Assembly: GCA_030152105.1 (NCBI GenBank)
Contig: JASLIH010000562.1
Location: 1-12,949, forward strand
Source of the DNA: Actinomycetes bacterium
GTDB lineage: Bacteria > Actinomycetota > CALGFH01
Direction: 5' to 3'
Length of the DNA stretch: 12,949 nucleotides
Shown: positions 1 through 6,185 of the stretch, one piece after another
Layout of the letters: each line of letters opens with the position of its first letter
Numbering within the stretch: the stretch's first letter is position 1
Program-made: the position numbers and the translations under genes
Notes under the pieces: model-generated
Told to the model about the DNA's origin: nothing
Database searches by the model: none
Seen by the model: the letters and a program-made list of their open reading frames with translations, nothing else

Positions 1-336
1 CACGATCGAGTCCTTGGACCCGGTCCACTGGAACTCGCAGTTGAGCAGCGCGCAGGCGTCCTGGGCGCCGTACTGGGTGGGCGTGAAGAACGGGTTGGTG
101 GTGACGTGGTTGACGAACACGAACTTCCACTTCGGGGTCGACGGGAAGTCGCCGGCCCCGGCCGCCGCGGCCGAGTCGCTGCTGCTGTTGTCGTTGTTGG
201 TGCAGGCGGCCAGCAGCGCCGAGGCGGCCAGCGACGCGCTGGTCAGGCCGACGCCACCAAGCAGCCGGCGCCGGGTGATCCGGTTGAGGCCGAGGGTGTC
301 GACGGCCTCTTCGACGACGGGATCGACCTTGGACAT
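1..336 (-). CDS. Sugar ABC transporter substrate-binding lipoprotein, N-terminal part (runs off left edge)
   Basis: The first 112 residues are present and the rest lies beyond base 1. The N-terminus has a twin-arginine motif (TRRRLLG, residues 21-27), a hydrophobic stretch and a lipobox LAAC with Cys45. A Ser/Asn/Asp/Ala-rich linker follows, so the protein is predicted to be Tat-exported and lipid-anchored outside the membrane. The mature domain opens with KWKFVFVNHVTTNPFF, which matches the first strand of type I periplasmic sugar-binding proteins (the ribose/rhizopine-type PF13407 family), normally about 330-380 residues. The ATG at 336 has an AGGAGG-type ribosome site a few bases upstream. 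It lies 31 bp after galM on the same strand, so it is probably the third gene of the operon starting at 2758. Permease and ATPase genes would be expected further left. Ligand unknown. Confidence 0.85.
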   Translation of the reverse strand, partial: MSKVDPVVEEAVDTLGLNRITRRRLLGGVGLTSASLAASALLAACTNNDNSSSDSAAAAGAGDFPSTPKWKFVFVNHVTTNPFFTPTQYGAQDACALLNCEFQWTGSKDSIV

Positions 337-367
337 TGCAACCCTCCTCGGAACGGGCGGCGCCCGC

Positions 368-1567
368 TCAGTCGGTGGAGAACCGGTAGACGCTGGTGGT
401 CTGGTAGAGCTGACCCGGTGCCAGCACGGTCGACGGGAAGTTCGGGTGGTTGGGGGAGTCCGGGTAGTGCTGGGTCTCCAGGGCGAGGCCGTCGCCCTGG
501 CGGTAGGCGCGGTGGCTGGTCCCGTACAGCGTCCCGTCCAGGAAGTTGCCGGAGTAGAACTGGATGCCGGGCTGGTCGGTGAGGACCTCCAGCACCCGCC
601 CGCTGCGCGGGTCCTTGAGCCGGGCCGCCAGCTCCAGCCCAGAGCCGTGCCGGTCGAGCACCCAGTTGTGGTCGTAGCCGCGGCCGATGACGAGCTGCGG
701 GAAGGGGTCACGGATGCGCTTGCCGATCCGGGTCGAGCGGGTGAAGTCCATCGGCGTGCCGGCGACCGGGTCGATGGCCCCGGTGGGGATCAGGGTCGGG
801 TCGACCGGCGTGTAGTGGCTGGCCTTGAGCAGCAGCTCGTGGTCGTTGATGTCACCCGAGCCCTCACCGGCCAGGTTCCAGTAGGCGTGGTTGGTCAGGT
901 TGACGACCGTCTTCAGGTCGCTCGGGCCCACCAGCCTGGCCCGGTAGTCCATGCGGATCTCGTTCTTGTTGGTGAGCGTGTAGGTGACCTTGTTGGCGAG
1001 GGTCCCCGGATAGCCCTGGTCGCCGTCCGGGCTGGTGAAGCGGAGCTCCAGGCCGACGCTGTGCCGGTCCTTCAGCGGGGTGGCGGCCCATACGTGCTTG
1101 TCGAAGCCGACCGTGCCGCCGTGGAGGCTGTTCGGCGGGTTGTTGATCGGCAGCTGGTACGTCGTGCCGTTGAGTGAGAACTGGCCATTGGCGATGCGGT
1201 TGGCGTAGCGGCCGGTGATGCAGCCGAAGTAGGGGCTCTTGGTCTGGTAGTCGGCGATGTTGTCGAAGCCGAGGGTGACGTTGGCGAAGCGACCATGGCG
1301 GTCGGGCACCTTGATCGACTGCAGGATGCCGCCGTAGGTGAGGATCGTCACCTCCATGCCACGGGAGTTGGTCAGGGTGTAGATGTCGACGGGGGTGCCG
1401 TCGGACAGGCTGCCGAACGACGCCTTGGTGATGGTGGGACGTTGTCCCGCCGACGACGCCGTGGCGCTCACCCCGAGCAGCCCGGCTGTCGCGATCGCCA
1501 GCATGACGGCCACGCCGACGCGCGCGGCCCTCCCCCGGATCCCAGTCCTTGCGGCGGTGGTGTGCAT
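368..1567 (-). CDS. galM: Aldose 1-epimerase (galactose mutarotase family), predicted secreted
   Basis: This 399-residue protein interconverts the alpha and beta anomers of aldoses. Family landmarks are all visible: the GRYANRI region (119-125), NSLHGG with His149, NLTNHAYWNL with the catalytic-acid His227, YDHNWVLD (298-305) and ALETQHYPDSPNHPNFP with the catalytic-base Glu364. The first 40 residues form a classic export signal: an Arg-rich start, a hydrophobic core around residues 18-34 and a likely cleavage site after SATASSA. Many bacterial GalM proteins are cytoplasmic and about 340-350 residues, so the extra length is the signal. The ATG at 1567 follows a near-perfect AAAGGAGGG ribosome site. 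The gene sits 36 bp after the oxidoreductase and 31 bp before the sugar-binding lipoprotein, which suggests the enzyme supplies a preferred anomer for uptake. The substrate sugar is not determined by the motifs. Confidence 0.95.
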   Translation of the reverse strand: MHTTAARTGIRGRAARVGVAVMLAIATAGLLGVSATASSAGQRPTITKASFGSLSDGTPVDIYTLTNSRGMEVTILTYGGILQSIKVPDRHGRFANVTLGFDNIADYQTKSPYFGCITGRYANRIANGQFSLNGTTYQLPINNPPNSLHGGTVGFDKHVWAATPLKDRHSVGLELRFTSPDGDQGYPGTLANKVTYTLTNKNEIRMDYRARLVGPSDLKTVVNLTNHAYWNLAGEGSGDINDHELLLKASHYTPVDPTLIPTGAIDPVAGTPMDFTRSTRIGKRIRDPFPQLVIGRGYDHNWVLDRHGSGLELAARLKDPRSGRVLEVLTDQPGIQFYSGNFLDGTLYGTSHRAYRQGDGLALETQHYPDSPNHPNFPSTVLAPGQLYQTTSVYRFSTD

Positions 1568-1570
1568 GGA

Positions 1571-1579
1571 CCCTCCTTT
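1571..1579 (-). promoter_or_regulatory. Strong ribosome binding site for galM
   Basis: The minus strand reads AAAGGAGGG, almost fully complementary to the 16S rRNA tail, three bases before the ATG at 1567. It fixes the start so that the export signal is part of the protein. Confidence 0.75.
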
Positions 1580-1603
1580 CCGCTGCCCCTCTTGGGCATG
1601 GGG

Positions 1604-2758
1604 CTATTGCCCGACCCTCGTCCACCCGGCGCCCGACGCGGCGCTGCGTTGCACCGCGTCGAGCACCTCCTGGACCTGGAGCCCGTCGGCGAACGACGGC
1701 ACCGGGTCGCGACCGTCGGCGATCGCGTGGAGGAGGTCGCGCACTTCGTGGGTGAAGGTGTGCTCGTAGCCGATCGTGTGCCCGTCCGGCCACCACGCCC
1801 CGGCGTACGGGTGGCCGGACCTGGTGACCTGGACCGTGCGGAACCCCTGGGTCGCCGGGTCGTCGGTGGCGTCGAACAGGCGCAGCTGGTTCAGGGCGCC
1901 GAGCTCCCAGACGATGCTGCCCAGCTCGCCGTTGAGCTCGACCCGCAGGCCCTCGGTGTGGCCGGTGGCGAAGCGGGTCGCCTCGAAGCCGCCGAGGGCC
2001 CCGCCGGCGAACCGGGCGATGAACAGCGCAGCGTCATCGACGGTGACGGGCCCACGGGCCCCGCTGCCGTCGGCCAGGGGCCGTTCCCGCACGAAGGTCT
2101 CGGTCAGTGCCGAGACCCCGGCGATCCGGTCCCCGGCCAGGTACTGGGCGAGGTCGATGGCGTGGGCGCCGAGGTCGCCCAGCGCGCCCGACCCCGCCTC
2201 GACGGCCTGGAGCCGCCAGACCAGGGGGAGCTCCGGGTCGAGGAGGTGGCTGCCCAGGTAGGCGGCGCGGACGTGGCGGAGCGCGCCGAGCCGGCCGGCG
2301 GCGACCAGCTCGCGGGCCAGGGCGACCGCCGGCACCCGGCGGAAGTTGAAGCCCACCATCGCCCGGACGCCGCCGGCGGCGGCCCGCTCGGCGGCGGCGG
2401 CCATCGCCCGCGCCTCCTCGACGGTGTTGGCCAGCGGCTTCTCGCACAGGACGTGCTTGCCGGCCTCGAGGGCGGCGATCGAGATCTCGGCATGGCTGGA
2501 CCCGGGGGTGCAGACGTCGACCAGGTCGACGTCGTCCCGCGAGACCAGCCGCTTCCAGTCGGTCTCGGTGGCCGCCCAGCCGAGCCGGTCGGCCGCCGCC
2601 GCGACCCGGCTGCGGTCCCGGCCGCAGATGGCGGCCATGCGCGGGGTGAAGGGGAGGTCGAAGAAGCGGCCGACGGTGCGCCAGGCCTGGGAGTGGGCCC
2701 GGCCCATGAAGGCGTAGCCGACCATCCCGATCCCGAGCTCACCGTGCTCGCCGACCAT
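1604..2758 (-). CDS. Gfo/Idh/MocA family NAD(P)-dependent sugar oxidoreductase
   Basis: A 384-residue dehydrogenase with an N-terminal Rossmann fold (GIGMVGYAFMGRAHS, residues 9-23), the hallmark CEKPLA motif (105-110, with Lys107) and the C-terminal-domain motif GALGDLGAHAIDLAQY (191-206, Asp195 and His199). The family oxidises cyclic sugars, sugar derivatives or inositols. The pattern WRLQ..GSGALGD, ERPL..GPVTVDD, FRTV and HPY..WWP resembles, from memory, the subfamily containing bacterial levoglucosan dehydrogenase, but substrate cannot be assigned. The frame is open back to 2878. I chose the ATG at 2758 because an AGGAGG lies 11 bases upstream and the Rossmann strand starts immediately after it; the extra upstream residues do not look like protein and would overlap the promoter. 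It is the first gene of the operon with galM and the sugar-binding lipoprotein, and is divergent from the ROK regulator. Confidence 0.93.
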   Translation of the reverse strand: MVGEHGELGIGMVGYAFMGRAHSQAWRTVGRFFDLPFTPRMAAICGRDRSRVAAAADRLGWAATETDWKRLVSRDDVDLVDVCTPGSSHAEISIAALEAGKHVLCEKPLANTVEEARAMAAAAERAAAGGVRAMVGFNFRRVPAVALARELVAAGRLGALRHVRAAYLGSHLLDPELPLVWRLQAVEAGSGALGDLGAHAIDLAQYLAGDRIAGVSALTETFVRERPLADGSGARGPVTVDDAALFIARFAGGALGGFEATRFATGHTEGLRVELNGELGSIVWELGALNQLRLFDATDDPATQGFRTVQVTRSGHPYAGAWWPDGHTIGYEHTFTHEVRDLLHAIADGRDPVPSFADGLQVQEVLDAVQRSAASGAGWTRVGQ

Positions 2759-2797
2759 GCGAACCCCAACCTCCTGCTTCGGATTGCGGGGGAATCC

Positions 2798-2826
2798 GAG
2801 GTTTGTCCGTCCAGTGGCCAAACTAA
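2798..2826. promoter_or_regulatory. Candidate ROK (XylR-like) operator
   Basis: An imperfect inverted repeat has arms GAGGTTTGTCC (2798-2808) and GGCCAAACTAA (2816-2826) around a 7-bp centre; 8 of 11 arm positions are complementary. The right arm read on the minus strand, TTAGTTTGG, matches the TTAGTTTG half-site known for Bacillus XylR operators. The repeat covers the -10 element and start-site region of the oxidoreductase promoter, so repressor binding should block that operon. Binding by the adjacent ROK protein is inferred. Confidence 0.55.
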
Positions 2827-2848
2827 GGTGGCGGCATTTCCATGTCAA
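2820..2848 (-). promoter_or_regulatory. Promoter of the oxidoreductase-galM-binding protein operon
   Basis: On the minus strand a perfect -35 box TTGACA (2848-2843) is followed after exactly 17 bp by TAGTTT (2825-2820) as a weaker -10. Transcription would start near 2813, giving an untranslated leader of about 55 bases before the ATG at 2758. The -10 lies inside the candidate ROK operator. Confidence 0.6.
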
Positions 2849-2865
2849 TGCTTGCTCTGTAGAGT
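2837..2865 (+). promoter_or_regulatory. Possible promoter of the ROK regulator gene
   Basis: TTTCCA (2837-2842) and TAGAGT (2860-2865) are 17 bp apart, each matching the sigma-70-type consensus at four of six bases. A start near 2872 would leave a leader of about 30 bases that includes the ribosome site. The element overlaps the -35 box of the divergent promoter, so the two promoters may compete. Confidence 0.35.
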
Positions 2866-2887
2866 GGGCTCCGGGCACAGGACAACC

Positions 2888-2895
2888 AAGGGAGG
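2888..2895 (+). promoter_or_regulatory. Ribosome binding site fixing a TTG start for the ROK gene
   Basis: AAGGGAGG lies six bases upstream of the TTG at 2902. No ATG or GTG in frame near it is as well placed, so TTG is the likely initiation codon. Confidence 0.65.
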
Positions 2896-2901
2896 GGCCC
2901 G

Positions 2902-4155
2902 TTGCGGACGGGGCGGTCGCCGGCCAGGCAGGATCTCCTCCGCGAGCACAACCTGGCCCTGGTGCTCCAGCACATCGCGGCCGGCGACCCGGTCACCCGG
3001 GCCCGCATCGCCGCGGCCACCGGCCTCACCAAGACGACCGTCTCCAGCCTGGTCGACGACCTGGTCAGGGCCCGACTGGTGGTCGAGCTGGGCCCCGAGG
3101 CCCGGGGCGAGATCGGCCGCCCTGGCAGCGCCCTCACGCTCGACCCCAGCGGCTACGCCGGGATCGGGCTGGAGATCAACGTCGACTACATCGCCGTGTG
3201 CCTGGCCGACCTCACCGGCGAGGTCCGCTATCTCCGGACCCGGCCACGGGACAACCGGGCGCAGTCCCCGGCCAAGGTGCTCGGCCGGGCCGTCCGCATG
3301 ATCCGGACCGCCGTCGCCCGGGCCGAGGCCGCCCGGCTCACCGTCGCCGGGCTGGCCGTTGCCGTGCCCGGGCCGGTCGAGACCGACCAGGGGCTGCTCC
3401 GGCTGGCCCCGAACCTCGGCTGGGTGGACGTGCCCGTGGCCGCCATCCTGGCCGACCGCCTGGCCGGCCTCGACCTTGCGGTGGTGGTCGACAACGAGGC
3501 CAACCTGGCCGCGCTCGGCGAGCTGTGGTTCGGCGGCCACCACGACCTGGCCGACTTCATCCATGTCTCCGGTGAGATCGGCGTCGGCGGCGGGGTGGTC
3601 CTCTCCGAGGAGCTGTTCCGGGGGGTCAGGGGCTTCGCCGGCGAGATCGGCCATGTGGTCGTGCAGCCCGACGGGCCGCGCTGCCGCTGCGGCGCTCGCG
3701 GCTGCCTCGAGCAGGTCGCCGGCCAGGAGGCCATCCTGCGCGCCGCCGGGCTGACCGGGGCCGTCGGCACCAGCATCGGGCAGCCCGGCGGGTCGGTGGC
3801 CGAGCTGCTGGCCAGGGCCCGCGCCGGCGACCCGGGCACCCTGCGGGCGGTCGAGGCGGCCGGCCGGGCGCTGGGGATCGGGCTCTCGGCCACGGTCAAC
3901 GTCGTCGACCCGAGCACGGTGGTCCTCGGCGGCCTCTACGCCGCCCTCGAGCCGTGGCTCAGGGGGCCGCTGCTGGAGGAGCTGTCGGAGCGGGCGATCA
4001 CCCACCGGTGGTCCCCGGTGCGGCTGCTCGCCTCCCGCCTTGGCCCCGACGCGGCCGTCCGGGGGGCCGCCGGAGTGGTGGTCAAGCGGGTGCTGTCCGA
4101 GCCGGCGGCGGTGTTCCGTGCGTCCGGGCGTCACGTCGCTCCCACCCCTCCCTGA
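2902..4155 (+). CDS. ROK family transcriptional regulator (NagC/XylR type)
   Basis: A 417-residue regulator. The N-terminal winged helix-turn-helix spans about residues 12-65 (LREHNLALVLQHI, then TRARIAAATGLTKTTVSSLVDDL). A sugar-kinase-like ROK domain follows: PGPVE (156-160), VVDNEANLAALGE (195-207), SGEIGVGGGVV (223-233), GEIGHVVV with His251, and the zinc motif CRCGARGCLE (Cys261, Cys263, Cys268). The kinase catalytic Asp of the NDANA motif is Glu here (DNEAN), as in non-catalytic ROK repressors. The protein probably senses a sugar and represses the divergent oxidoreductase operon through the inverted repeat at 2798-2826. The TTG start is set by the strong ribosome site. The last 74 bases overlap the convergent dehydratase gene, and the tail after residue 400 looks poorly conserved. 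Confidence 0.93.
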   Translation: MRTGRSPARQDLLREHNLALVLQHIAAGDPVTRARIAAATGLTKTTVSSLVDDLVRARLVVELGPEARGEIGRPGSALTLDPSGYAGIGLEINVDYIAVCLADLTGEVRYLRTRPRDNRAQSPAKVLGRAVRMIRTAVARAEAARLTVAGLAVAVPGPVETDQGLLRLAPNLGWVDVPVAAILADRLAGLDLAVVVDNEANLAALGELWFGGHHDLADFIHVSGEIGVGGGVVLSEELFRGVRGFAGEIGHVVVQPDGPRCRCGARGCLEQVAGQEAILRAAGLTGAVGTSIGQPGGSVAELLARARAGDPGTLRAVEAAGRALGIGLSATVNVVDPSTVVLGGLYAALEPWLRGPLLEELSERAITHRWSPVRLLASRLGPDAAVRGAAGVVVKRVLSEPAAVFRASGRHVAPTPP

Positions 4156-5275
4156 CCAGGTTGAAATGGACGCCGGTTCGGGGGTGGCGGCCGGCCGCCT
4201 CGCGGTTGAGCCGCACCCCGAGCCCCGGCGCCGTCGGCAGCGCGAAGCACCCGTCGACCGGGTCGACCCGCGGGGCGCCGTCGACCAGCTCGCCGACCCA
4301 GGGGTCGGCGAAGTCGTTGAAGTGCTCGAGGACCTTGTAGTTGCCGGTGGCCACCGCGAAGTGCACGTTGGCGGCGGTGCCGACGGGCCCGCAGACGTTG
4401 TGGGGGGCCAGCAGCAGGTCGTAGGCGTCGGCCCAGCCGGCCAGCTTCCGCAGCCCGGAGAGGCCGCCGAAGTGGGTGAGGTCGGCCTGGACGACGTCGA
4501 CCAGGCCGCCCTCGAACAGCTCGCGGAACTCCGGCAGGACGTGCACGCGCTCGCCGGTGGCCAGCGGCAGCCAGGTCCCGGCGCGGACCTGGCGGAGCCC
4601 GGCCGGGTTGTAGGGCGGCACCGGCTCCTCGATCCAGGCCGGGTCGTACGGCTCCAGGGCGCGGGCCACCCGGACGGCGGTGGCGGCGGTGAAGCGGCCG
4701 TGCATCTCCACCATCAGCTCGGTCGCGGGCCCGACGGCGTCGCGGACGGCGGCCAGGATGTCGACCGCGAGGCCCAGCTCGGCCTGGCCGAGCTCGGCCG
4801 TGGCGGCGCCGAAGGGGTCGATCTTCAGCCCGCGGTAGCCGCGGGCCACCACCGCCCCGGCGAGCCGGGCCACGACCGCCGGGTCGCGGTCGCCCTGGTA
4901 CCAGCCGTTGGCGTAGGCGGGCACCCGGTCCCGGAAGCGGCCGCCCAGCAGCCGCCACACCGGCTCCCCGGTGACCTGGCCGATGAGGTCGTGGCAGGCG
5001 ACGTCGAGCACGGCCAGGGCCGTCTGGGTGACCTCGCCGGCGCGGCCGTACTCGGCCCATTGGACCTGCCAGGCCAGCCGCTCCAGGTCGAACGGGTCCA
5101 TCCCGACCACGTACCGGCGCGCCAGCTCGTCGATGCAGGCCACCAGCGTGTCGGTCTTGTTGACCATCCGGGCCTCGCCGGTGCCCCGGAGCCCGTCGTC
5201 GGTGAGCAGCTCCACGAAGGTCAGCTCCCGCCACGGCGTGCCGACCACCACCGTCTCGACCCCGACGACCTTCAT
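4082..5275 (-). CDS. Enolase-superfamily (mandelate racemase/muconate lactonizing type) sugar-acid dehydratase
   Basis: A 397-residue protein with an N-terminal capping domain (about 1-115) and a TIM barrel. Visible active-site elements are KID (Lys151-Asp153) on the second strand, VEMHGRF (Glu190, His192), IEEP (Glu216), ATGER (Glu242) as metal ligands, QADLTHFGG (263-271) and APHN with His292. The arrangement resembles the galactonate-dehydratase group, which removes water from aldonic acids to give 2-keto-3-deoxy acids, but with Glu instead of Asp as the first metal ligand. Substrate is not assignable; a cycloisomerase role is an alternative. The ATG at 5275 follows GGAGG by four bases and lies 10 bp after the GntR gene, so the two are co-transcribed. 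The final 24 or so residues overlap the ROK gene on the opposite strand and are Pro/Ala/Thr-rich. Confidence 0.9.
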   Translation of the reverse strand: MKVVGVETVVVGTPWRELTFVELLTDDGLRGTGEARMVNKTDTLVACIDELARRYVVGMDPFDLERLAWQVQWAEYGRAGEVTQTALAVLDVACHDLIGQVTGEPVWRLLGGRFRDRVPAYANGWYQGDRDPAVVARLAGAVVARGYRGLKIDPFGAATAELGQAELGLAVDILAAVRDAVGPATELMVEMHGRFTAATAVRVARALEPYDPAWIEEPVPPYNPAGLRQVRAGTWLPLATGERVHVLPEFRELFEGGLVDVVQADLTHFGGLSGLRKLAGWADAYDLLLAPHNVCGPVGTAANVHFAVATGNYKVLEHFNDFADPWVGELVDGAPRVDPVDGCFALPTAPGLGVRLNREAAGRHPRTGVHFNLVREGWERRDARTHGTPPPARTAPA

Positions 5276-5285
5276 CGCGCCTCCG

Positions 5286-6062
5286 TCACGCCGTCGCTTC
5301 CTGACCGGGCTCGCCGGCCGCCGGCTCCGGCCCGAGCTGCAGGCCGGTGAGCGTGAACGCCGCCCGGAGGTCCCGGGCCGTCTGCTCCAGATGGGCCAGC
5401 ATCGCGGTGGCCGCCCCCTTCTCGTCGCGGGCCTTGACCCGGTCGAGGATCCGCGCATGCTGCTCGATCACGTCCTCGACCGTGCCGCCGCGAGCGAGGT
5501 GGCCGCGCATGCTGCGCATCCGGCTGGCCCGCAGCGGCTCCTCCATCGCCTCGATCAGAAAACGGAGCAGCTGGTTGCCGGCGCCCGAGGCGAGGCTGGC
5601 GTGGAACCCGATGTCGGCCTCGTGGAGGGCCACCGGGTCGTCGGCGGCTTCGCGCATGGCGGTCAGCGCCAGCTCCATGGTGGCGACCGCGCCGCGGCTC
5701 GACTGGGCGGCGGCCAGCGAGGCGATGTGCACCTCAAGGGCCCGGCGCACCTCCAGCAGGTCGAGCAGCTGGCGCGGGTCGCGCCGCACCGCGGCGGTGA
5801 AGAAGCCGCCGATCGGGGCGGCGTTGGGATGGGCGACCACCGCGCGGCGACCGTGACGGGTCTCGACCAGGCCGCGGGCCTGCAGCGACCTGACCGCCTC
5901 GCGGACGGTCAGCCGGCTCACCTGGAACTGCGCCGCGAGCTCGGGCTCGGACGGGAGCTCGGCCCCCGGCTCCAGCTCGCCGAGCACGAGGTCCTCCAGC
6001 CGCCGGACGATGGCGTCCGTGACGCTGGTCGTGTCGGTTTCCACAAGCGAAGCATGCGGCAC
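5286..6062 (-). CDS. GntR family transcriptional regulator, FadR/FCD subfamily
   Basis: Up to 258 residues. The winged helix-turn-helix is at about 14-78 (PSEPELAAQFQVSRLTVREAVRSLQARGLVETRHGRRAVV). An FCD ligand-binding domain follows, with the expected metal-binding set Asp150, His154, His202 and His224; in this family it usually binds small organic acids, often sugar acids. It therefore suits the dehydratase gene 10 bp downstream. The start is uncertain. The GTG at 6062 has no ribosome site. The in-frame GTG at 6044 sits where a leaderless transcript would begin: TTGCCT (6079-6074), 17 bp, CATGCT (6056-6051), six bases, GTG. Operators for autoregulation are likely the palindrome at 6082-6096 and its relative at 6157-6171. 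Confidence 0.92.
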   Translation of the reverse strand: MPHASLVETDTTSVTDAIVRRLEDLVLGELEPGAELPSEPELAAQFQVSRLTVREAVRSLQARGLVETRHGRRAVVAHPNAAPIGGFFTAAVRRDPRQLLDLLEVRRALEVHIASLAAAQSSRGAVATMELALTAMREAADDPVALHEADIGFHASLASGAGNQLLRFLIEAMEEPLRASRMRSMRGHLARGGTVEDVIEQHARILDRVKARDEKGAATAMLAHLEQTARDLRAAFTLTGLQLGPEPAAGEPGQEATA

Positions 6063-6079
6063 ATCCAGATGGAAGGCAA
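6051..6079 (-). promoter_or_regulatory. Possible leaderless promoter of the GntR-dehydratase operon
   Basis: On the minus strand TTGCCT is followed by a 17-bp spacer and CATGCT, whose last base is seven positions before the in-frame GTG at 6044. The boxes match the consensus at about four and three of six bases, so this rests mainly on spacing. The perfect palindrome ends two bases upstream of the -35 box. Confidence 0.3.
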
Positions 6080-6081
6080 TG

Positions 6082-6096
6082 ACTCATCAGATGAGT
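6082..6096. promoter_or_regulatory. Perfect palindromic operator candidate (GntR/FCD)
   Basis: ACTCATCAGATGAGT is a perfect inverted repeat with 7-bp arms around one base, the same geometry as the FadR operator ACTGGTCNGACCAGT. It lies in the 123-bp region between the divergent GntR and unknown-protein genes, 20 bp upstream of the longest GntR start. Binding by the adjacent GntR protein is inferred from position and symmetry. Confidence 0.65.
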
Positions 6097-6150
6097 TCTG
6101 CGCGTTCCCGGCGGAGAACGTACCGATAGGGGTCACAGCAGACGGATTGC

Positions 6151-6179
6151 TTGTCGACTCATCTGATAGCTGTCAGGCT
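6151..6179 (+). promoter_or_regulatory. Possible leaderless promoter of the unknown alpha/beta protein gene
   Basis: TTGTCG (6151-6156), a 17-bp spacer and CAGGCT (6174-6179) end seven positions before the ATG at 6186, which has no convincing ribosome site. The second palindrome copy fills the spacer between the two boxes, a standard repression position. The boxes are weak matches, so confidence is low. Confidence 0.3.
6157..6171. promoter_or_regulatory. Second, degenerate copy of the GntR operator candidate
   Basis: ACTCATCTGATAGCT shares its first 11 bases exactly with the reverse complement of the palindrome at 6082-6096 and 12 of 15 bases overall. Centres are 75 bp apart, about seven helical turns, so two bound dimers could lie on the same DNA face. 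Confidence 0.5.
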
Positions 6180-6185
6180 TCCCCC

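Noticed and set aside
1295..3301. A 668-codon open frame on the plus strand opposite galM and the oxidoreductase
   Set aside because: It is antisense to two genes with full catalytic motifs, is rich in Gly/Arg/Pro with no recognisable domain, and crosses the promoter and operator region. Long empty frames are expected in DNA this GC-rich.
4971..6185. Upstream extension of the unknown-protein frame through the GntR and dehydratase genes
   Set aside because: The region is antisense to two clear genes and shows no domain; the real coding begins at the ATG at 6186.
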